A stretch of 64,000 nt of DNA from Verrucomicrobiota bacterium (GCA_016219875.1 JACRJZ010000138.1:1-64000); one strand, 5' to 3'. Numbered from the stretch's first letter, positions 25,916 through 34,356 are shown. Program-made: numbers and translations. The notes: generated from the sequence alone by a model not told the origin.

Positions 25916-26656
25916 CTACCCGCTCGCCCCTGACTTCAAGTGCAGCTCAACGATCTCCTTCACGTAGCCGGGAATGTTCTTCTGAAGTTGAAGTGTTCGT
26001 TGCTTGAGCCGCTCGTACGCATCGACTTCCGGTCCTGTCCACATGATGTCGGCTCGACGCGCCTCGCGCATGGCGATGTGAGTGTAGTTGTCGGGGAAGG
26101 CCCAGTAGCAGCTTCGGCAAACGTCCGGCTTCTTCAATTCCAGCCAGTTCACACAATGCTCGCAGGACCAGGACTTGGCAGGGTTGGCGGAACCGCACAG
26201 CAGCATGTAGTCGTCTGGGTTTGCCTCCGTGCCGGGGACATCGCCCAGCACTTCAAACGGAATGCGATGGTCGATTTGGAGTTCGCGCTCTGGGAACGAT
26301 TCGAGGTAAATCGCACAACGCTCGCCATGCAGCGCGACAAGTTTCTCTTTGAGTTCCTTGCTCAGCACAGTCCGGCCCACTTGCTTGCCCGGTCGCGCTT
26401 TGGTTGGATCGCCGAAGCGATACGCGGCGATCTTCCGCCCATCGTCTCCCTCCACGCGGAACATCTCGATGGGGATGCCGTGTTCCTTCACGTCCCGCAC
26501 GGCGCGGGGCGGATGGTTGTAGCCGTAGCGGTCCTTCAAGTCCTGAGTCGTGATAAAGCCGTGTTTCAGGATGTGGTCAATGACCGTCTTCGGACGCTTG
26601 GCGGTGACCGCCTTGCACAGCTTCACGAATTCCGCCGGCAGCTTGGGCTTGCTCAT
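25916..26656 (-). CDS. HNH restriction endonuclease partner of the Dam-class methylase
   Basis: A 246-residue nuclease. The N-terminal 90 residues look like a winged-helix DNA-binding domain (VIDHILKHGFITTQDLKDRY, then VRDVKEHGIPIE). The HNH core is LQIDHRIPFEVLGD with NPDDYMLLCGSANPAKSW and Cys pairs CEHC and CRSC that probably bind structural zinc. The ATG overlaps the methylase stop by four bases, so the two are co-translated. A restriction enzyme paired with an N6-adenine methylase is the simplest reading: the nuclease cuts incoming DNA that lacks the methyl mark. The recognition site cannot be inferred. Confidence 0.85.
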   Translation of the reverse strand: MSKPKLPAEFVKLCKAVTAKRPKTVIDHILKHGFITTQDLKDRYGYNHPPRAVRDVKEHGIPIEMFRVEGDDGRKIAAYRFGDPTKARPGKQVGRTVLSKELKEKLVALHGERCAIYLESFPERELQIDHRIPFEVLGDVPGTEANPDDYMLLCGSANPAKSWSCEHCVNWLELKKPDVCRSCYWAFPDNYTHIAMREARRADIMWTGPEVDAYERLKQRTLQLQKNIPGYVKEIVELHLKSGASG

Positions 26657-27576
26657 TTCTTCCTTTCCATCAGCGCCAACTGCTCGGCGACGCGGTGCGG
26701 ATACCGCCGCCGCAATTGCAGCGCGTCGGCCAGCACTGGCGACAGATACAGCGACTCCACCGTGACCTCATCCCGCCCCAACAGCGTGGCCTGCGACGAC
26801 CGCCCGGCGTGCAACTCGATCAAATGCAGCCGCAGCCGCTCCGGCAGCTTGCGCCCGTGGACGCGCTCGCCCGTGCGCCCGTCGTAGCTGACAAGGTATT
26901 TGATGTCTCGGAAGTTCAGCGACTCCAGCACCTCCACGAACTCGTCGAACACCACGCCCTTCAAGTAGCGCGGATCCCGCTCGCCGCAGACGCCTTGATA
27001 CGGCGGGTCCATGTACACCAAGTCGTCCGCCGTCGCCTGGGCCACGGCTTCCCTGTAGTCAAGCGCCGAGCACTCGGTCTTCCTGCGCAGCAGGTGCGAT
27101 GCGCCCAGGATGTGCTCGCGCATCGTCTCCGGCAGCGCGCCCATGCGGCGGTTGTCCGGGCTTTGGTTGAACTCGCCGTTCGCATTGTAGCGCACCGACG
27201 CCTTCACGCACCGCGCCAGCAGGTAGAGGAAACAATCGGACCGGCTAGTCCGGTTGAACTCGTCACGCACCTGGTCGTAATACTGCCGCCGGTCCTCGTG
27301 CTGCGCCCGCCAGAGCGTCTCGTATTGCCGCGCCAGTTTCTCCGGCGACTCGATGATGGCCCGCCACAAATCCACCAGCGGCTTGTTCAGGTCATTGATC
27401 ACGTAACGCGCCGCCAACCCGCGCGCCGCTGCCGCCAGCGTGAGCGCCGCCGACCCGGCAAACGGCTCGATCAGCGTGCCGACCCGCTCGGGGAAATAGC
27501 CGAGAATGGCCGGCGCGAGATTGCGCTTGCTGCCTTGGTAGGGAATGGGGTGAGGAACTTTCAAAGGCCCCTCCAT
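26653..27576 (-). CDS. D12-class (Dam-type) N6-adenine DNA methyltransferase
   Basis: A 307-residue methyltransferase of the alpha class. Motif order is PYQGSKRNLAP near the N-terminus, LIEPFAGSAALTLAAAA (motif I, SAM binding), RYVINDLNKPLVDLW, and the catalytic DPPY in DDLVYMDPPYQG. It should methylate adenine in the recognition site of the coupled HNH nuclease. The ATG at 27576 has GGAGG at 27583-27587, six bases upstream, which decides against the GTG nine codons earlier. A damaged second copy of its 5' end and promoter region lies at 29005-29300. Confidence 0.9.
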   Translation of the reverse strand: MEGPLKVPHPIPYQGSKRNLAPAILGYFPERVGTLIEPFAGSAALTLAAAARGLAARYVINDLNKPLVDLWRAIIESPEKLARQYETLWRAQHEDRRQYYDQVRDEFNRTSRSDCFLYLLARCVKASVRYNANGEFNQSPDNRRMGALPETMREHILGASHLLRRKTECSALDYREAVAQATADDLVYMDPPYQGVCGERDPRYLKGVVFDEFVEVLESLNFRDIKYLVSYDGRTGERVHGRKLPERLRLHLIELHAGRSSQATLLGRDEVTVESLYLSPVLADALQLRRRYPHRVAEQLALMERKK

Positions 27577-27582
27577 CGGCAA

Positions 27583-27587
27583 CCTCC
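27583..27587 (-). promoter_or_regulatory. Shine-Dalgarno that fixes the Dam-class methylase start
   Basis: GGAGG on the minus strand six bases before the ATG at 27576. In the decayed copy near 29.2 kb the equivalent is GGGG and the ATG has become AGG. Confidence 0.55.
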
Positions 27588-27731
27588 GCGGGAGCGTTGC
27601 CACAGCTGCTTGCTGGAACGGCTGTTCGTCATGCTCTGAATGGCACTCTACGGACCCAATTCTGAGTCTTCAAGGCAATCGTCCTCAGGTTCGAGCTTGC
27701 GACCTCGCCACGATCACGCCATACTTTTGCC

Positions 27732-27980
27732 GTGACAACAATCGTGCAACTCGATGGTTCCAACCGAATCGTTCTGCCCCTCGATCTGCGGCGGGCGGCG
27801 GGGGTTCCTCGCGGACAAAAGCTCAAAGCGTCGGCCACGCCGGGGCGAATCGTGTTGGAGATGGAACCCGCCAGCCAGGGTAAAGTCGTCAAGCGCGGCA
27901 AATTGAAGCTCTGGACCGGCGCGGTGCCCCCGACACCGCTGGCGGAGGCCGTTGAAGCCGCGCGCCATTACGAGCGATGA
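27732..27980 (+). CDS. AbrB/MazE-type antitoxin (VapB-like)
   Basis: An 82-residue antitoxin with a swapped-hairpin AbrB DNA-binding domain at its N-terminus (MTTIVQLDGSNRIVLPLDLR, then GVPRGQKLKASATPGRIVLE). The C-terminal part would wrap the toxin. The start is the GTG at 27732. The last codons overlap the PIN-domain toxin start as ATGA. It points away from the methylase and probably autoregulates the pair through its DNA-binding domain. Confidence 0.87.
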   Translation: MTTIVQLDGSNRIVLPLDLRRAAGVPRGQKLKASATPGRIVLEMEPASQGKVVKRGKLKLWTGAVPPTPLAEAVEAARHYER

Positions 27981-28378
27981 CCTTCTTGGACACGGGGATA
28001 CTGGTCGGCGCCGTGCTGGCGCAGCATCCCGAACACGCGGCCTGTCTGGAGGCATTGGAGGAATCGGAGGCGCCGTTCACAGACGCCCACGCGCTGGCGG
28101 AAACCTTCGCCACGCTCACGGGCTTTTACAAAGTGCCGGTGGACGCGGCGACAGAACTGACGCTTGGCCTGAAATCAAACCTGGCCGTTGAGCCATTGCC
28201 GCTGGCGGATTACGAAAAGGCGATTGGCGAAGCGCGGCAACGGGGCGTGATGGGCGGCGGTATCTACGATTCGCTCCACGCGACCTTTGCCCGACGCAAG
28301 GGGGCCAAACGCATCGTCACGCGCAATCCCTCGCACTTCGCCCACGCCGCGCCGGATTTGGAAATCCTCACGCCGTAA
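27977..28378 (+). CDS. VapC-type PIN-domain toxin ribonuclease
   Basis: A 133-residue PIN-domain protein. The acidic active-site residues are in MTFLDTGILVGAVL (D5), in the FTDAHALAETFATL helix (Asp/Glu), and in GIYDSLHATFARRKG (Asp), followed by RIVTRNPSHF, the typical last conserved strand. VapC toxins cut tRNA or rRNA when the antitoxin is lost. It is translated from the ATGA overlap with its antitoxin. The pair lies inside the defence island between an intact and a decayed methylase. Confidence 0.9.
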   Translation: MTFLDTGILVGAVLAQHPEHAACLEALEESEAPFTDAHALAETFATLTGFYKVPVDAATELTLGLKSNLAVEPLPLADYEKAIGEARQRGVMGGGIYDSLHATFARRKGAKRIVTRNPSHFAHAAPDLEILTP

Positions 28379-28426
28379 CCGGACTTCAGGCTGGTCTGCC
28401 CGGTCGTTTTCACACCAACTCGCCCC

Positions 28427-28981
28427 ATGAACGAAACCTCGCTCGAATCCCTCGGCAGAGAGCCGCTGCCAGAACAACCGTCATCGGCACCGCCTCGCCC
28501 CCTCGCTTGCGACCCTCGCATTCCGACAGACAAGCGCGAGCGCTTCAACGAAGTGGCCGTGTTGCTGGACCAGTTTGGGCAAGCTCACCTCGATCCGGAA
28601 CTGACGGGCTTCACCCTGGAACTGTGGCGCCGGCTTTGTCGGCGGCAAACGATGGATTGCCGGAACGGCAAACCGCAAGTCTGGGCCGCCTCGGTCGTCC
28701 ACGTCATCGCCCGGATGAATTTCCTTTTCGATCGCAGCCAGCCCGCGCATGTCACGTTCGACACCATTTGCGGCTGGTTCCAAGCGAACAAAACCACCGT
28801 GGGTAGCAAGGCCACGGAGATCGAGCGCGCGTTGCGCCTCCAGCAACATTCAGAACCTGGCCTGTGCCGGCGCGAGTTCATCGACAGCTTCACAACGGTG
28901 CAGCTTTCAACCGGCATGCTCGTCTCCTTACAGATGGCCAAGCAGATGGGCTTGGTTCCGCCGGATGCCACGCCAGGATGA
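28427..28981 (+). CDS. DUF6398-like protein
   Basis: A 184-residue protein. The central part (CRRQTMDCRNGKPQVWAASV, then VHVIARMNFLFDRSQPAHVT and FDTICGWFQANKTTVGSKAT) agrees with the DUF6398 domain as I know it, including the phrase for a small RNA-polymerase-sigma-like helical bundle. The function of this domain is unknown. The first 35 residues are Pro-rich. It starts 48 bases after the VapC gene on the same strand and could be transcribed with it. Its presence next to restriction and toxin genes may hint at a regulatory or defence role, but this is inference only. Confidence 0.7.
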   Translation: MNETSLESLGREPLPEQPSSAPPRPLACDPRIPTDKRERFNEVAVLLDQFGQAHLDPELTGFTLELWRRLCRRQTMDCRNGKPQVWAASVVHVIARMNFLFDRSQPAHVTFDTICGWFQANKTTVGSKATEIERALRLQQHSEPGLCRREFIDSFTTVQLSTGMLVSLQMAKQMGLVPPDATPG

Positions 28982-29004
28982 CAAGAAAAGCGGCTTGAGA
29001 GCGC

Positions 29005-29300
29005 CACGCGTCCGCCAGAGCGTCTCGTATTGCCGCGCCAGCTTCTCCGGCGACGCGAGGATGGCCCGCCACAAATCCACCAGCGGCTTGTTCAGGTCGT
29101 TGATAACGTAGCGTTCCGCCAACCCGCGCGCCGCCGCCAAATCTGAAATCTGCAATCTGGCATCTCAAATCCAGCGAAGCGTGGTGGATCGGGTGGGGAA
29201 CTTTCAAAGGCTCCTCCCTCGGCAACCCCGGCGGGAATGTTGCCACTGCTGCTTTCTGGAACTGCTGTTCGTCATGCTCTGAATGGCACTCTACGGACAC
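29005..29300 (-). pseudogene. Fossil copy of the Dam-class methylase 5' region
   Basis: This stretch is a near copy of 27306-27657: the upstream region, the first codons (EEPLKVPHPI) and, after a gap, the RYVINDLNKPLVDLWRAI...KLARQYETLW segment. About 105 bases that encode motif I (EPFAGSAALT) are missing and are replaced by about 45 bases containing heptamer repeats. The start codon is AGG where the intact gene has ATG, and nothing after the ETLW segment remains. It cannot make a methylase. Its match to the intact gene leaves the AbrB-VapC and DUF6398 genes between two direct copies. Confidence 0.8.
29139..29166. repeat. Heptamer repeat at the methylase deletion scar
   Basis: AAATCTG, AAATCTG, CAATCTG and GCATCTC run in tandem exactly where the coding homology to the intact methylase is broken. 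The array belongs to the GATTTCA/GATTGCA word family seen in four other places. Confidence 0.8.
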
Positions 29301-29469
29301 GCTCGCACGGCTTCAAGGGCGCATCGGGCAGAATGTGGAGAAGCGAATCGGCGCTGGCGCGGGCCAGGTGGGGTGGCGAGGGAGGGCCTCACATTTCCTG
29401 TTTTGGTTGCGTGTAATCAAGGCATCGCCGTGCTTGATTCAGCGACACTCGAATGACAGGCTCTTGCCA

Positions 29470-30360
29470 GTGAAGCAACCGCCAGCACAAAAGCCGAAAA
29501 CGTTCGCAGACTACAAGCCCGACGCGAGGAACTGGATCACCCTCGCCACGGGCGAGTACTACCCGGACATCCTCAAGGACGCTTGCGAACTCTACAAACC
29601 GGTTCTCGTTCTGTTCAGCCAACTCCTGCAATCCTCGGAGTCCTCCATCCGTTTGTTCCTGCAAATCTCCGAGCAAACCGGTGGCTGGATGCGCGTGCAA
29701 CTCGCGCGCGTGTTTCGGAAATACGTCAGCCCCGAGACGCCTGTCGAAATGCTCAAGCACAAGACGAAAGCGAAGACCATTTGCGAGCAGTTCGGAAAAG
29801 GTTTTCGCCCGATTCAAAAAGTCCAGGCGGCGTTCATGACGCGTCCGCTGCCCGATGAGGCGCTTTGTGCCGTCCTGTGGGGATACAAAGATCGCGGGAA
29901 GAAAGGTTACGATCTCACCGAGAGGTTCTTCTCCGTGTTCCGCTCGGCCTTCCCCGACTTGCAGATCAAGGGACCAGAGCGGGCTGGCAAGGACATCTTG
30001 CTCGGAGAGGTCTTCAAGAATTACCCCAAGCCGAATCGTCCTGTTGACTTCCTCATTTGCGGCAGCAGCGAGAGTGACGTGCTGGCCATCGGCTTGGCGC
30101 GTTACGATTCCGACCGGGGCGGCGCGCAGGAGGATGATCGGACTGGTGGCTACCAGAATTGTGCCGACGAAATCCTCAACTACGCAAAGAAGCGCCAGCT
30201 TCGCACCAAAGTCATCTTCATCAATGACGGCCCCGGCCTGCTGCTCGGCTCCATGTGGGATGACTACGCTGCGCTGGAACGGAGACGCCCTGGCAAGATT
30301 CTCGTCGCCACTCTGCGAATGGTCCCGGAGCGCATCACCCGCGCGTGGCTCTTGTCCTGA
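29470..30360 (+). CDS. Candidate type II restriction endonuclease
   Basis: A 296-residue protein placed directly before a DNA methyltransferase. The N-terminal 190 residues are mostly helical and basic. The C-terminal part holds the pattern NRPVDFLICGSSESDVLAIG, then LARYDSDRGGAQEDDRTGGY and LRTKVIFINDGPGLLLGSMW, which reads like a PD-(D/E)XK-type restriction core in which an Asp and the later acidic/basic residues form the site. The motif is suggestive and I cannot place it in a named family. The GTG at 29470 is preferred; an earlier GTG at 29335 would add 45 residues that look non-coding and overlap the region next to the methylase fossil. Confidence 0.6.
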   Translation: MKQPPAQKPKTFADYKPDARNWITLATGEYYPDILKDACELYKPVLVLFSQLLQSSESSIRLFLQISEQTGGWMRVQLARVFRKYVSPETPVEMLKHKTKAKTICEQFGKGFRPIQKVQAAFMTRPLPDEALCAVLWGYKDRGKKGYDLTERFFSVFRSAFPDLQIKGPERAGKDILLGEVFKNYPKPNRPVDFLICGSSESDVLAIGLARYDSDRGGAQEDDRTGGYQNCADEILNYAKKRQLRTKVIFINDGPGLLLGSMWDDYAALERRRPGKILVATLRMVPERITRAWLLS

Positions 30361-30367
30361 AACCTCC

Positions 30368-31822
30368 ATGGCCACTGGAATCCCCAGAACCAAATGGCAG
30401 AGTGCCGTCCTTCCGGTTGGCGGAAACGGGGAGGACGGCGGGAACACCGATGTGCATCTGGCCTATGAAGGGAAGAAACCGACTCGCGACATCCTCCTGA
30501 CGCCGCCCGCGCATTGTTGCCAACTCTGGCCTGAGCAACAGGACGAGGCGCCCGTGAACCGGCTGTACTTCGGTGACAACTTGCCCATCGTCGCCGCCCT
30601 CACGCACGATCAAGAAGTCTGTGGCAAAGTCCGGCTCGTCTATATCGACCCGCCCTACGCCACGAAGAGCGTCTTCCAGTCGCGCAATCAAGCCGACGCC
30701 TACGCGGATTTGCTGGAAGGCGCCCACTATCTCGAATTCCTTCGCGAGCGTCTGATTCTTCTCCGTGAATTGCTGGCCGACGACGGCTCCATTTACGTCC
30801 ATCTCGACGACAACATGGCCTTCCTCGGCAAAGCGGTGATGGACGAGGTGTTTGGCCGCGCCAACTTCCGCAATTGGATCACGCGCAAGAAGTGCAACCC
30901 GAAAAACTACACGCGGAAAGCCTACGGCAACGTCGCGGACTTCATCCTGTTCTACTCGAAAAGCGACAATTACGTCTGGCACCGCCCGGTGGAGCCGTGG
31001 ACCGCGGAACGGGCCGCCAAAGAGTATCAATACGTCGAAGCGGGCACGGGCCGCCGGTACAAAAAGGTGCCGGTTCACGCGCCCGGCGTGCGCAACGGCG
31101 AGACGGGCCAGCTTTGGCGCGGCGTGAAACCGCCACCCGGAAAACACTGGCAGTATCCCCCGCGTGTCCTCGACGAAATGGACGCCCGCGGCGAAATCTA
31201 CTGGTCGCCGACCGGCAATCCCCGCCGGAAGATTTACTTCGACCAGAGTGAAGGCGTGGCGATCCAGGACATCTGGATGGACTTCCGCGACGCCCACAAC
31301 CAGAACATCGCGGTATCCGGTTACCCCACCGAGAAGAATCCGAGCCTGTTGCAGCGGCTCATCAAAGCCTCCTCCGATCCAGGCGACTTGGTGCTCGATT
31401 GCTTTTCTGGATCGGGCACGACGTTGAGCGTCGCGTCCCATTTGGGGCGCCGATGGATTGGCGTGGACAACAGCCGCGAGGCCATCAGCGCAACCTTGCG
31501 GCGTTTCGGCAAAGGTTTGGAGCCGATGGGAGACTTCGTGACCAAGCTCGAATCAAGCGACCGGGAAGAAGAAAGCAGCGAGACGCTCTCGTTGTTTGGT
31601 CCAGGCGAGATTCCAAAACCACTGCCGAAGAGCGCGGCGCGGCACCGTGTCATCAAAGATTTCGTCCTCCTGGCGCAAGAACCCTACGAGGGCGACCTCG
31701 ACGGTGTCCTCGACCAGTGGCGGGAATGGATCGGGGAAACCGAGGTCTTGCGCGTCTGTGAAACGCCGACGCCGTACCGGGTTGGCAAATCGAGAAAACC
31801 CAAGACCGCACATCCCACATGA
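30368..31822 (+). CDS. Beta-class site-specific DNA methyltransferase (N6-adenine or N4-cytosine)
   Basis: A 484-residue methyltransferase. Motif IV is DPPY at residues 94-97 (RLVYIDPPYATKS) and lies before motif I, LDCFSGSGTTLSVA, at about 343-356; this order defines the beta class. Between them lies a target-recognition region of about 200 residues with IYWSPTGNPRRKIYF and DIWMDFRDAHNQN. The C-terminal 90 residues are an extension of unknown role. It starts seven bases after the candidate restriction gene and ends with an ATGA overlap into the GHKL-ATPase gene, so all three proteins are made from one message. Confidence 0.9.
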   Translation: MATGIPRTKWQSAVLPVGGNGEDGGNTDVHLAYEGKKPTRDILLTPPAHCCQLWPEQQDEAPVNRLYFGDNLPIVAALTHDQEVCGKVRLVYIDPPYATKSVFQSRNQADAYADLLEGAHYLEFLRERLILLRELLADDGSIYVHLDDNMAFLGKAVMDEVFGRANFRNWITRKKCNPKNYTRKAYGNVADFILFYSKSDNYVWHRPVEPWTAERAAKEYQYVEAGTGRRYKKVPVHAPGVRNGETGQLWRGVKPPPGKHWQYPPRVLDEMDARGEIYWSPTGNPRRKIYFDQSEGVAIQDIWMDFRDAHNQNIAVSGYPTEKNPSLLQRLIKASSDPGDLVLDCFSGSGTTLSVASHLGRRWIGVDNSREAISATLRRFGKGLEPMGDFVTKLESSDREEESSETLSLFGPGEIPKPLPKSAARHRVIKDFVLLAQEPYEGDLDGVLDQWREWIGETEVLRVCETPTPYRVGKSRKPKTAHPT

Positions 31823-33588
31823 CCAAATCAGCATGCTTCAGGGTCGATCCCCGCCTCACCGCGATTCTCGGTGAGAGTTACAGTTCCAGCGAGCGCGCTC
31901 TTCGGGAGCTGATCGACAACGCCTGGGATGCCGAAGCCACCGAAGTCCACGTCACTCTCCCCGACATCCTCTCTGACGCGCCGATCATCGTCACCGACAA
32001 TGGTAGCGGCATGAAGGAGCAGGAAGTCCGCACCGAGTACCTGAACATCGCCAGTCCCCGGCTCAGCCGCAAAGGCGAGCGCACGCCCAACCTTCTTCGT
32101 GTTGTGAAAGGCCGTCGCGGTATCGGGAAGTTCGCCGGTCTGATCCTCGCCGAAACGATGGAAGTGGACACAAAAGCCCACGGCGCTCGCACCCGGCTTA
32201 TGATCTCCAAGAGCGCTCTGCTCAGTGCGGCGAAAGACTTGGAGAAGGTGCCTCTCCCCATTGATGTGGAATCCTGTCCGCCAAAGGAGCACGAAACCGT
32301 CGTGACACTTCGCAACCTCAATCAGAACCTCAATTTCCCCAAGGTGGACAAGCTCCGGGAAATCCTGGCTTACGACTACGGGCGGGAAACTGACTTTGTT
32401 ATTCTCGTCAATGGCGAACGCGTATTCCGCCACGACATCCAAGGGCAGACTTTCACCAAAGACATTCCTCTGCCAAACGGTGGGACGGCTCAAGCCACAT
32501 ACACCATCGCCGAAAAGCCTGTGCCGGGCAGCAAGGCAGGCATCATCGTCCGTGTCGGCGGCAAATCGATCGGGCGCCCTCACCTCTTCGGCCTCGAACA
32601 CGACGAAATGCTCTCCGACCGGTTGAAGCGTCGTGTTGTTGGCGAGATTAATCTCCCGCCTGACAGCCTCGAACTGACAGCGGCTGGCGGCGATGTGATT
32701 GAGAGCGACAAGTCCTTCGAGCACCTCGCCAACGTCATGCAAAATGAGGTCAAGCAAAGCCTGACAGAAACGCACGCGAACGAGGTGAACCTCGCCAAAG
32801 CGCGCTGGATTCAGATGATGAGCCGACGCTTGGAGAATGTGCCAGAGTATCGGCGGGTGATCGTCGAAGATCGTCTCAACAAGCTCATTTCCCGCTCCTA
32901 CCAGGAAGGCGAGAAGGAGGAGCGCATCACGGTCCTTGTCAGCCTCGTGCTCGATGCCCTGGAGCTTGACGAGTACTGGACCGTCTGCCGTGAAATCCAA
33001 GAGGCGGAGAAGGTGGACGTGTTCCACTTCGCTGACGCGTTGGAGAAGTTTGGTCTCTGCGACCTGGCCTTCATCGCGCAACAAGCCAAGCGCCGCCTAG
33101 AATTCCTGGATTACCTCGACCGGCTGGCCGGCGATCCCAAGACCACCGAGCAACAGATGCATCGCGCCCTCCAGCGCAATCTCTGGGTCTTCGGCCCCGA
33201 GTACAGCCTGATGGCAAGCAATGAGCAGCTTCAAAGCATCGTCCGCGAATATACCCAGGAACACTACCACGGCCAGGATGCCAAAGACCGTCCAGACCTC
33301 TTTCTCGCCGGGAACATCTTGAAGCAGCATCTCCTGATTGAATTCAAGCGTCCGTCAGATGCGGTCGGGCGCGACGCGGAGGCACAAGCGAAGAAGTATG
33401 CTGACACGCTCGCGGGAAGACTGGGCATGAGTTTGCAGATCGTCGTGATCGGTGGAGAGGTCGATCCCAAGTTACAGGACGAGTTTACCGGCAAGAAGAC
33501 CTCGTTTGCTGCCTATCGCACTGTCATCGCCACCGCCCGTCGTCAACTCGATTGGCTGATTGACCAACTGAATCGCCCTCTCAATTGA
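31819..33588 (+). CDS. MORC-like GHKL ATPase fused to a Shedu-like PD-(D/E)XK nuclease
   Basis: A 589-residue two-domain protein. The N-terminal domain is a GHKL ATPase: the N box is RELIDNAWDAEA (E30, D33, N34), then DNGSGM (D60, G62, G64) and the lid GRRGIGKFAG. An S5-like domain and a helical middle (about 290-440) follow. The C-terminal domain has RPDLFLAGN (D493) and LLIEFKRPSD (E508, K510) with a later conserved Gln (about 523), which is the Shedu/DUF4263-type nuclease layout. MORC/MutL-like ATPases are known partners of bacterial restriction-modification operons, and Shedu nucleases are known anti-phage effectors; their union in one chain, translationally coupled to a methyltransferase, is the notable point. 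It probably opens or loops DNA with ATP and then cuts. Confidence 0.85.
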   Translation: MTKSACFRVDPRLTAILGESYSSSERALRELIDNAWDAEATEVHVTLPDILSDAPIIVTDNGSGMKEQEVRTEYLNIASPRLSRKGERTPNLLRVVKGRRGIGKFAGLILAETMEVDTKAHGARTRLMISKSALLSAAKDLEKVPLPIDVESCPPKEHETVVTLRNLNQNLNFPKVDKLREILAYDYGRETDFVILVNGERVFRHDIQGQTFTKDIPLPNGGTAQATYTIAEKPVPGSKAGIIVRVGGKSIGRPHLFGLEHDEMLSDRLKRRVVGEINLPPDSLELTAAGGDVIESDKSFEHLANVMQNEVKQSLTETHANEVNLAKARWIQMMSRRLENVPEYRRVIVEDRLNKLISRSYQEGEKEERITVLVSLVLDALELDEYWTVCREIQEAEKVDVFHFADALEKFGLCDLAFIAQQAKRRLEFLDYLDRLAGDPKTTEQQMHRALQRNLWVFGPEYSLMASNEQLQSIVREYTQEHYHGQDAKDRPDLFLAGNILKQHLLIEFKRPSDAVGRDAEAQAKKYADTLAGRLGMSLQIVVIGGEVDPKLQDEFTGKKTSFAAYRTVIATARRQLDWLIDQLNRPLN

Positions 33589-33739
33589 GTGGCGGCGTCC
33601 CGCAGTTCACACCGAGACTGAGGGGAATCGCCGCTAGATTGCGGATGGATTCAGCCGCCGCGCTGTCGGTGGTGTTGAACACAGTGAAGATGTCCAGCGC
33701 GGTGTCGCCGAGAGTCTGGATGGCTGACCGGCCACTCAT
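33581..33739 (-). CDS. Possible 52-residue protein coupled to the ORF6N gene
   Basis: An ATG overlaps the ORF6N stop as ATGA and opens a 52-codon frame (MSGRSAIQTLGDTALDIFTV onward) with a plausible amphipathic helical pattern. Its last codons overlap the end of the GHKL gene on the other strand by eight bases. I do not recognise a family. The four-base coupling is the main evidence; it may also be a remnant of a larger gene whose end was lost when the operon on the plus strand arrived. Confidence 0.4.
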   Translation of the reverse strand: MSGRSAIQTLGDTALDIFTVFNTTDSAAAESIRNLAAIPLSLGVNCGTPPLN

Positions 33740-34356
33740 TTCATCTTCGCTTTAACTTTGCTCTCCATGCCGTTCTCCGGCTTAACGTGGAAGCCGATTT
33801 GCCGGCGGGGCGGTTCCGGTGCGGGCGGCGGATCGAGCAGGCGCATGACGCGCTGGAGCACGTCCACGATGGCGGCTTCGTGGCCGTCCAGGCGGGCGGT
33901 GAGCTTGGCCTCAAGGGTGCCAAGAATCTGCGCGAGTTCCTGCCGGCTGACGAACGTCTCGCGCATTTTCAAGAACGCGCGAATGACAAAGACGCTCATG
34001 GCGACCGCCCGTTCGCTGTTGAGGACATTAGCCGCCATCAAGGCGCCGTGCTCGGTGAAGGCGCGGGGCAGAACCGGCGAGAATTTCAGCTTTTGGAGGT
34101 GGTCACAAACTGTGACCACCTCCACTTTCTCCGCTGCGGTGAGCGGAAAAAGGAAGTCGGCTGGGAAGCGACTGGCGTTGCGTTTCACGGCCTGATTGAG
34201 CGCCTTGGTGGTGACGCCGTAAATCGCCGCCAGGTCGCTGTCCAAAATCACCTTGAGGCCGCGCAAGGTGAGAATCCGGGACTCAATGGCAGGGGCGGTT
34301 TGCGCTGGGCGCTTCACTTTTTTCACGATTTCCTTAGAGACAGAAGGCTTGTTCAT
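33736..34356 (-). CDS. ORF6N-domain DNA-binding protein, intact copy
   Basis: A 206-residue protein. The ORF6N domain (about residues 25-115) has ILTLRGLKVILDSDLAAIYG, VTTKALNQAVKRNASRFPAD, FLFPLTAAEK and LPRAFTEHGALMAANVLNSE, which are the hallmark strings of this phage-antirepressor-like family. A coiled segment (SRQELAQILGTLEAKLTARL) follows, then a Pro-rich tail with PPPAPEPPRRQIGFHVKPEN. Members are found on mobile elements and next to restriction loci; a role as a DNA-binding regulator is the usual guess. A second, shortened copy overlaps its start by 23 bases. Confidence 0.87.
   Translation of the reverse strand: MNKPSVSKEIVKKVKRPAQTAPAIESRILTLRGLKVILDSDLAAIYGVTTKALNQAVKRNASRFPADFLFPLTAAEKVEVVTVCDHLQKLKFSPVLPRAFTEHGALMAANVLNSERAVAMSVFVIRAFLKMRETFVSRQELAQILGTLEAKLTARLDGHEAAIVDVLQRVMRLLDPPPAPEPPRRQIGFHVKPENGMESKVKAKMK

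Noticed and set aside
28890..29300. An intact 136-codon gene in the methylase fossil
   Set aside because: The frame mixes out-of-register methylase text with heptamer DNA and lacks motif I and the catalytic motif.
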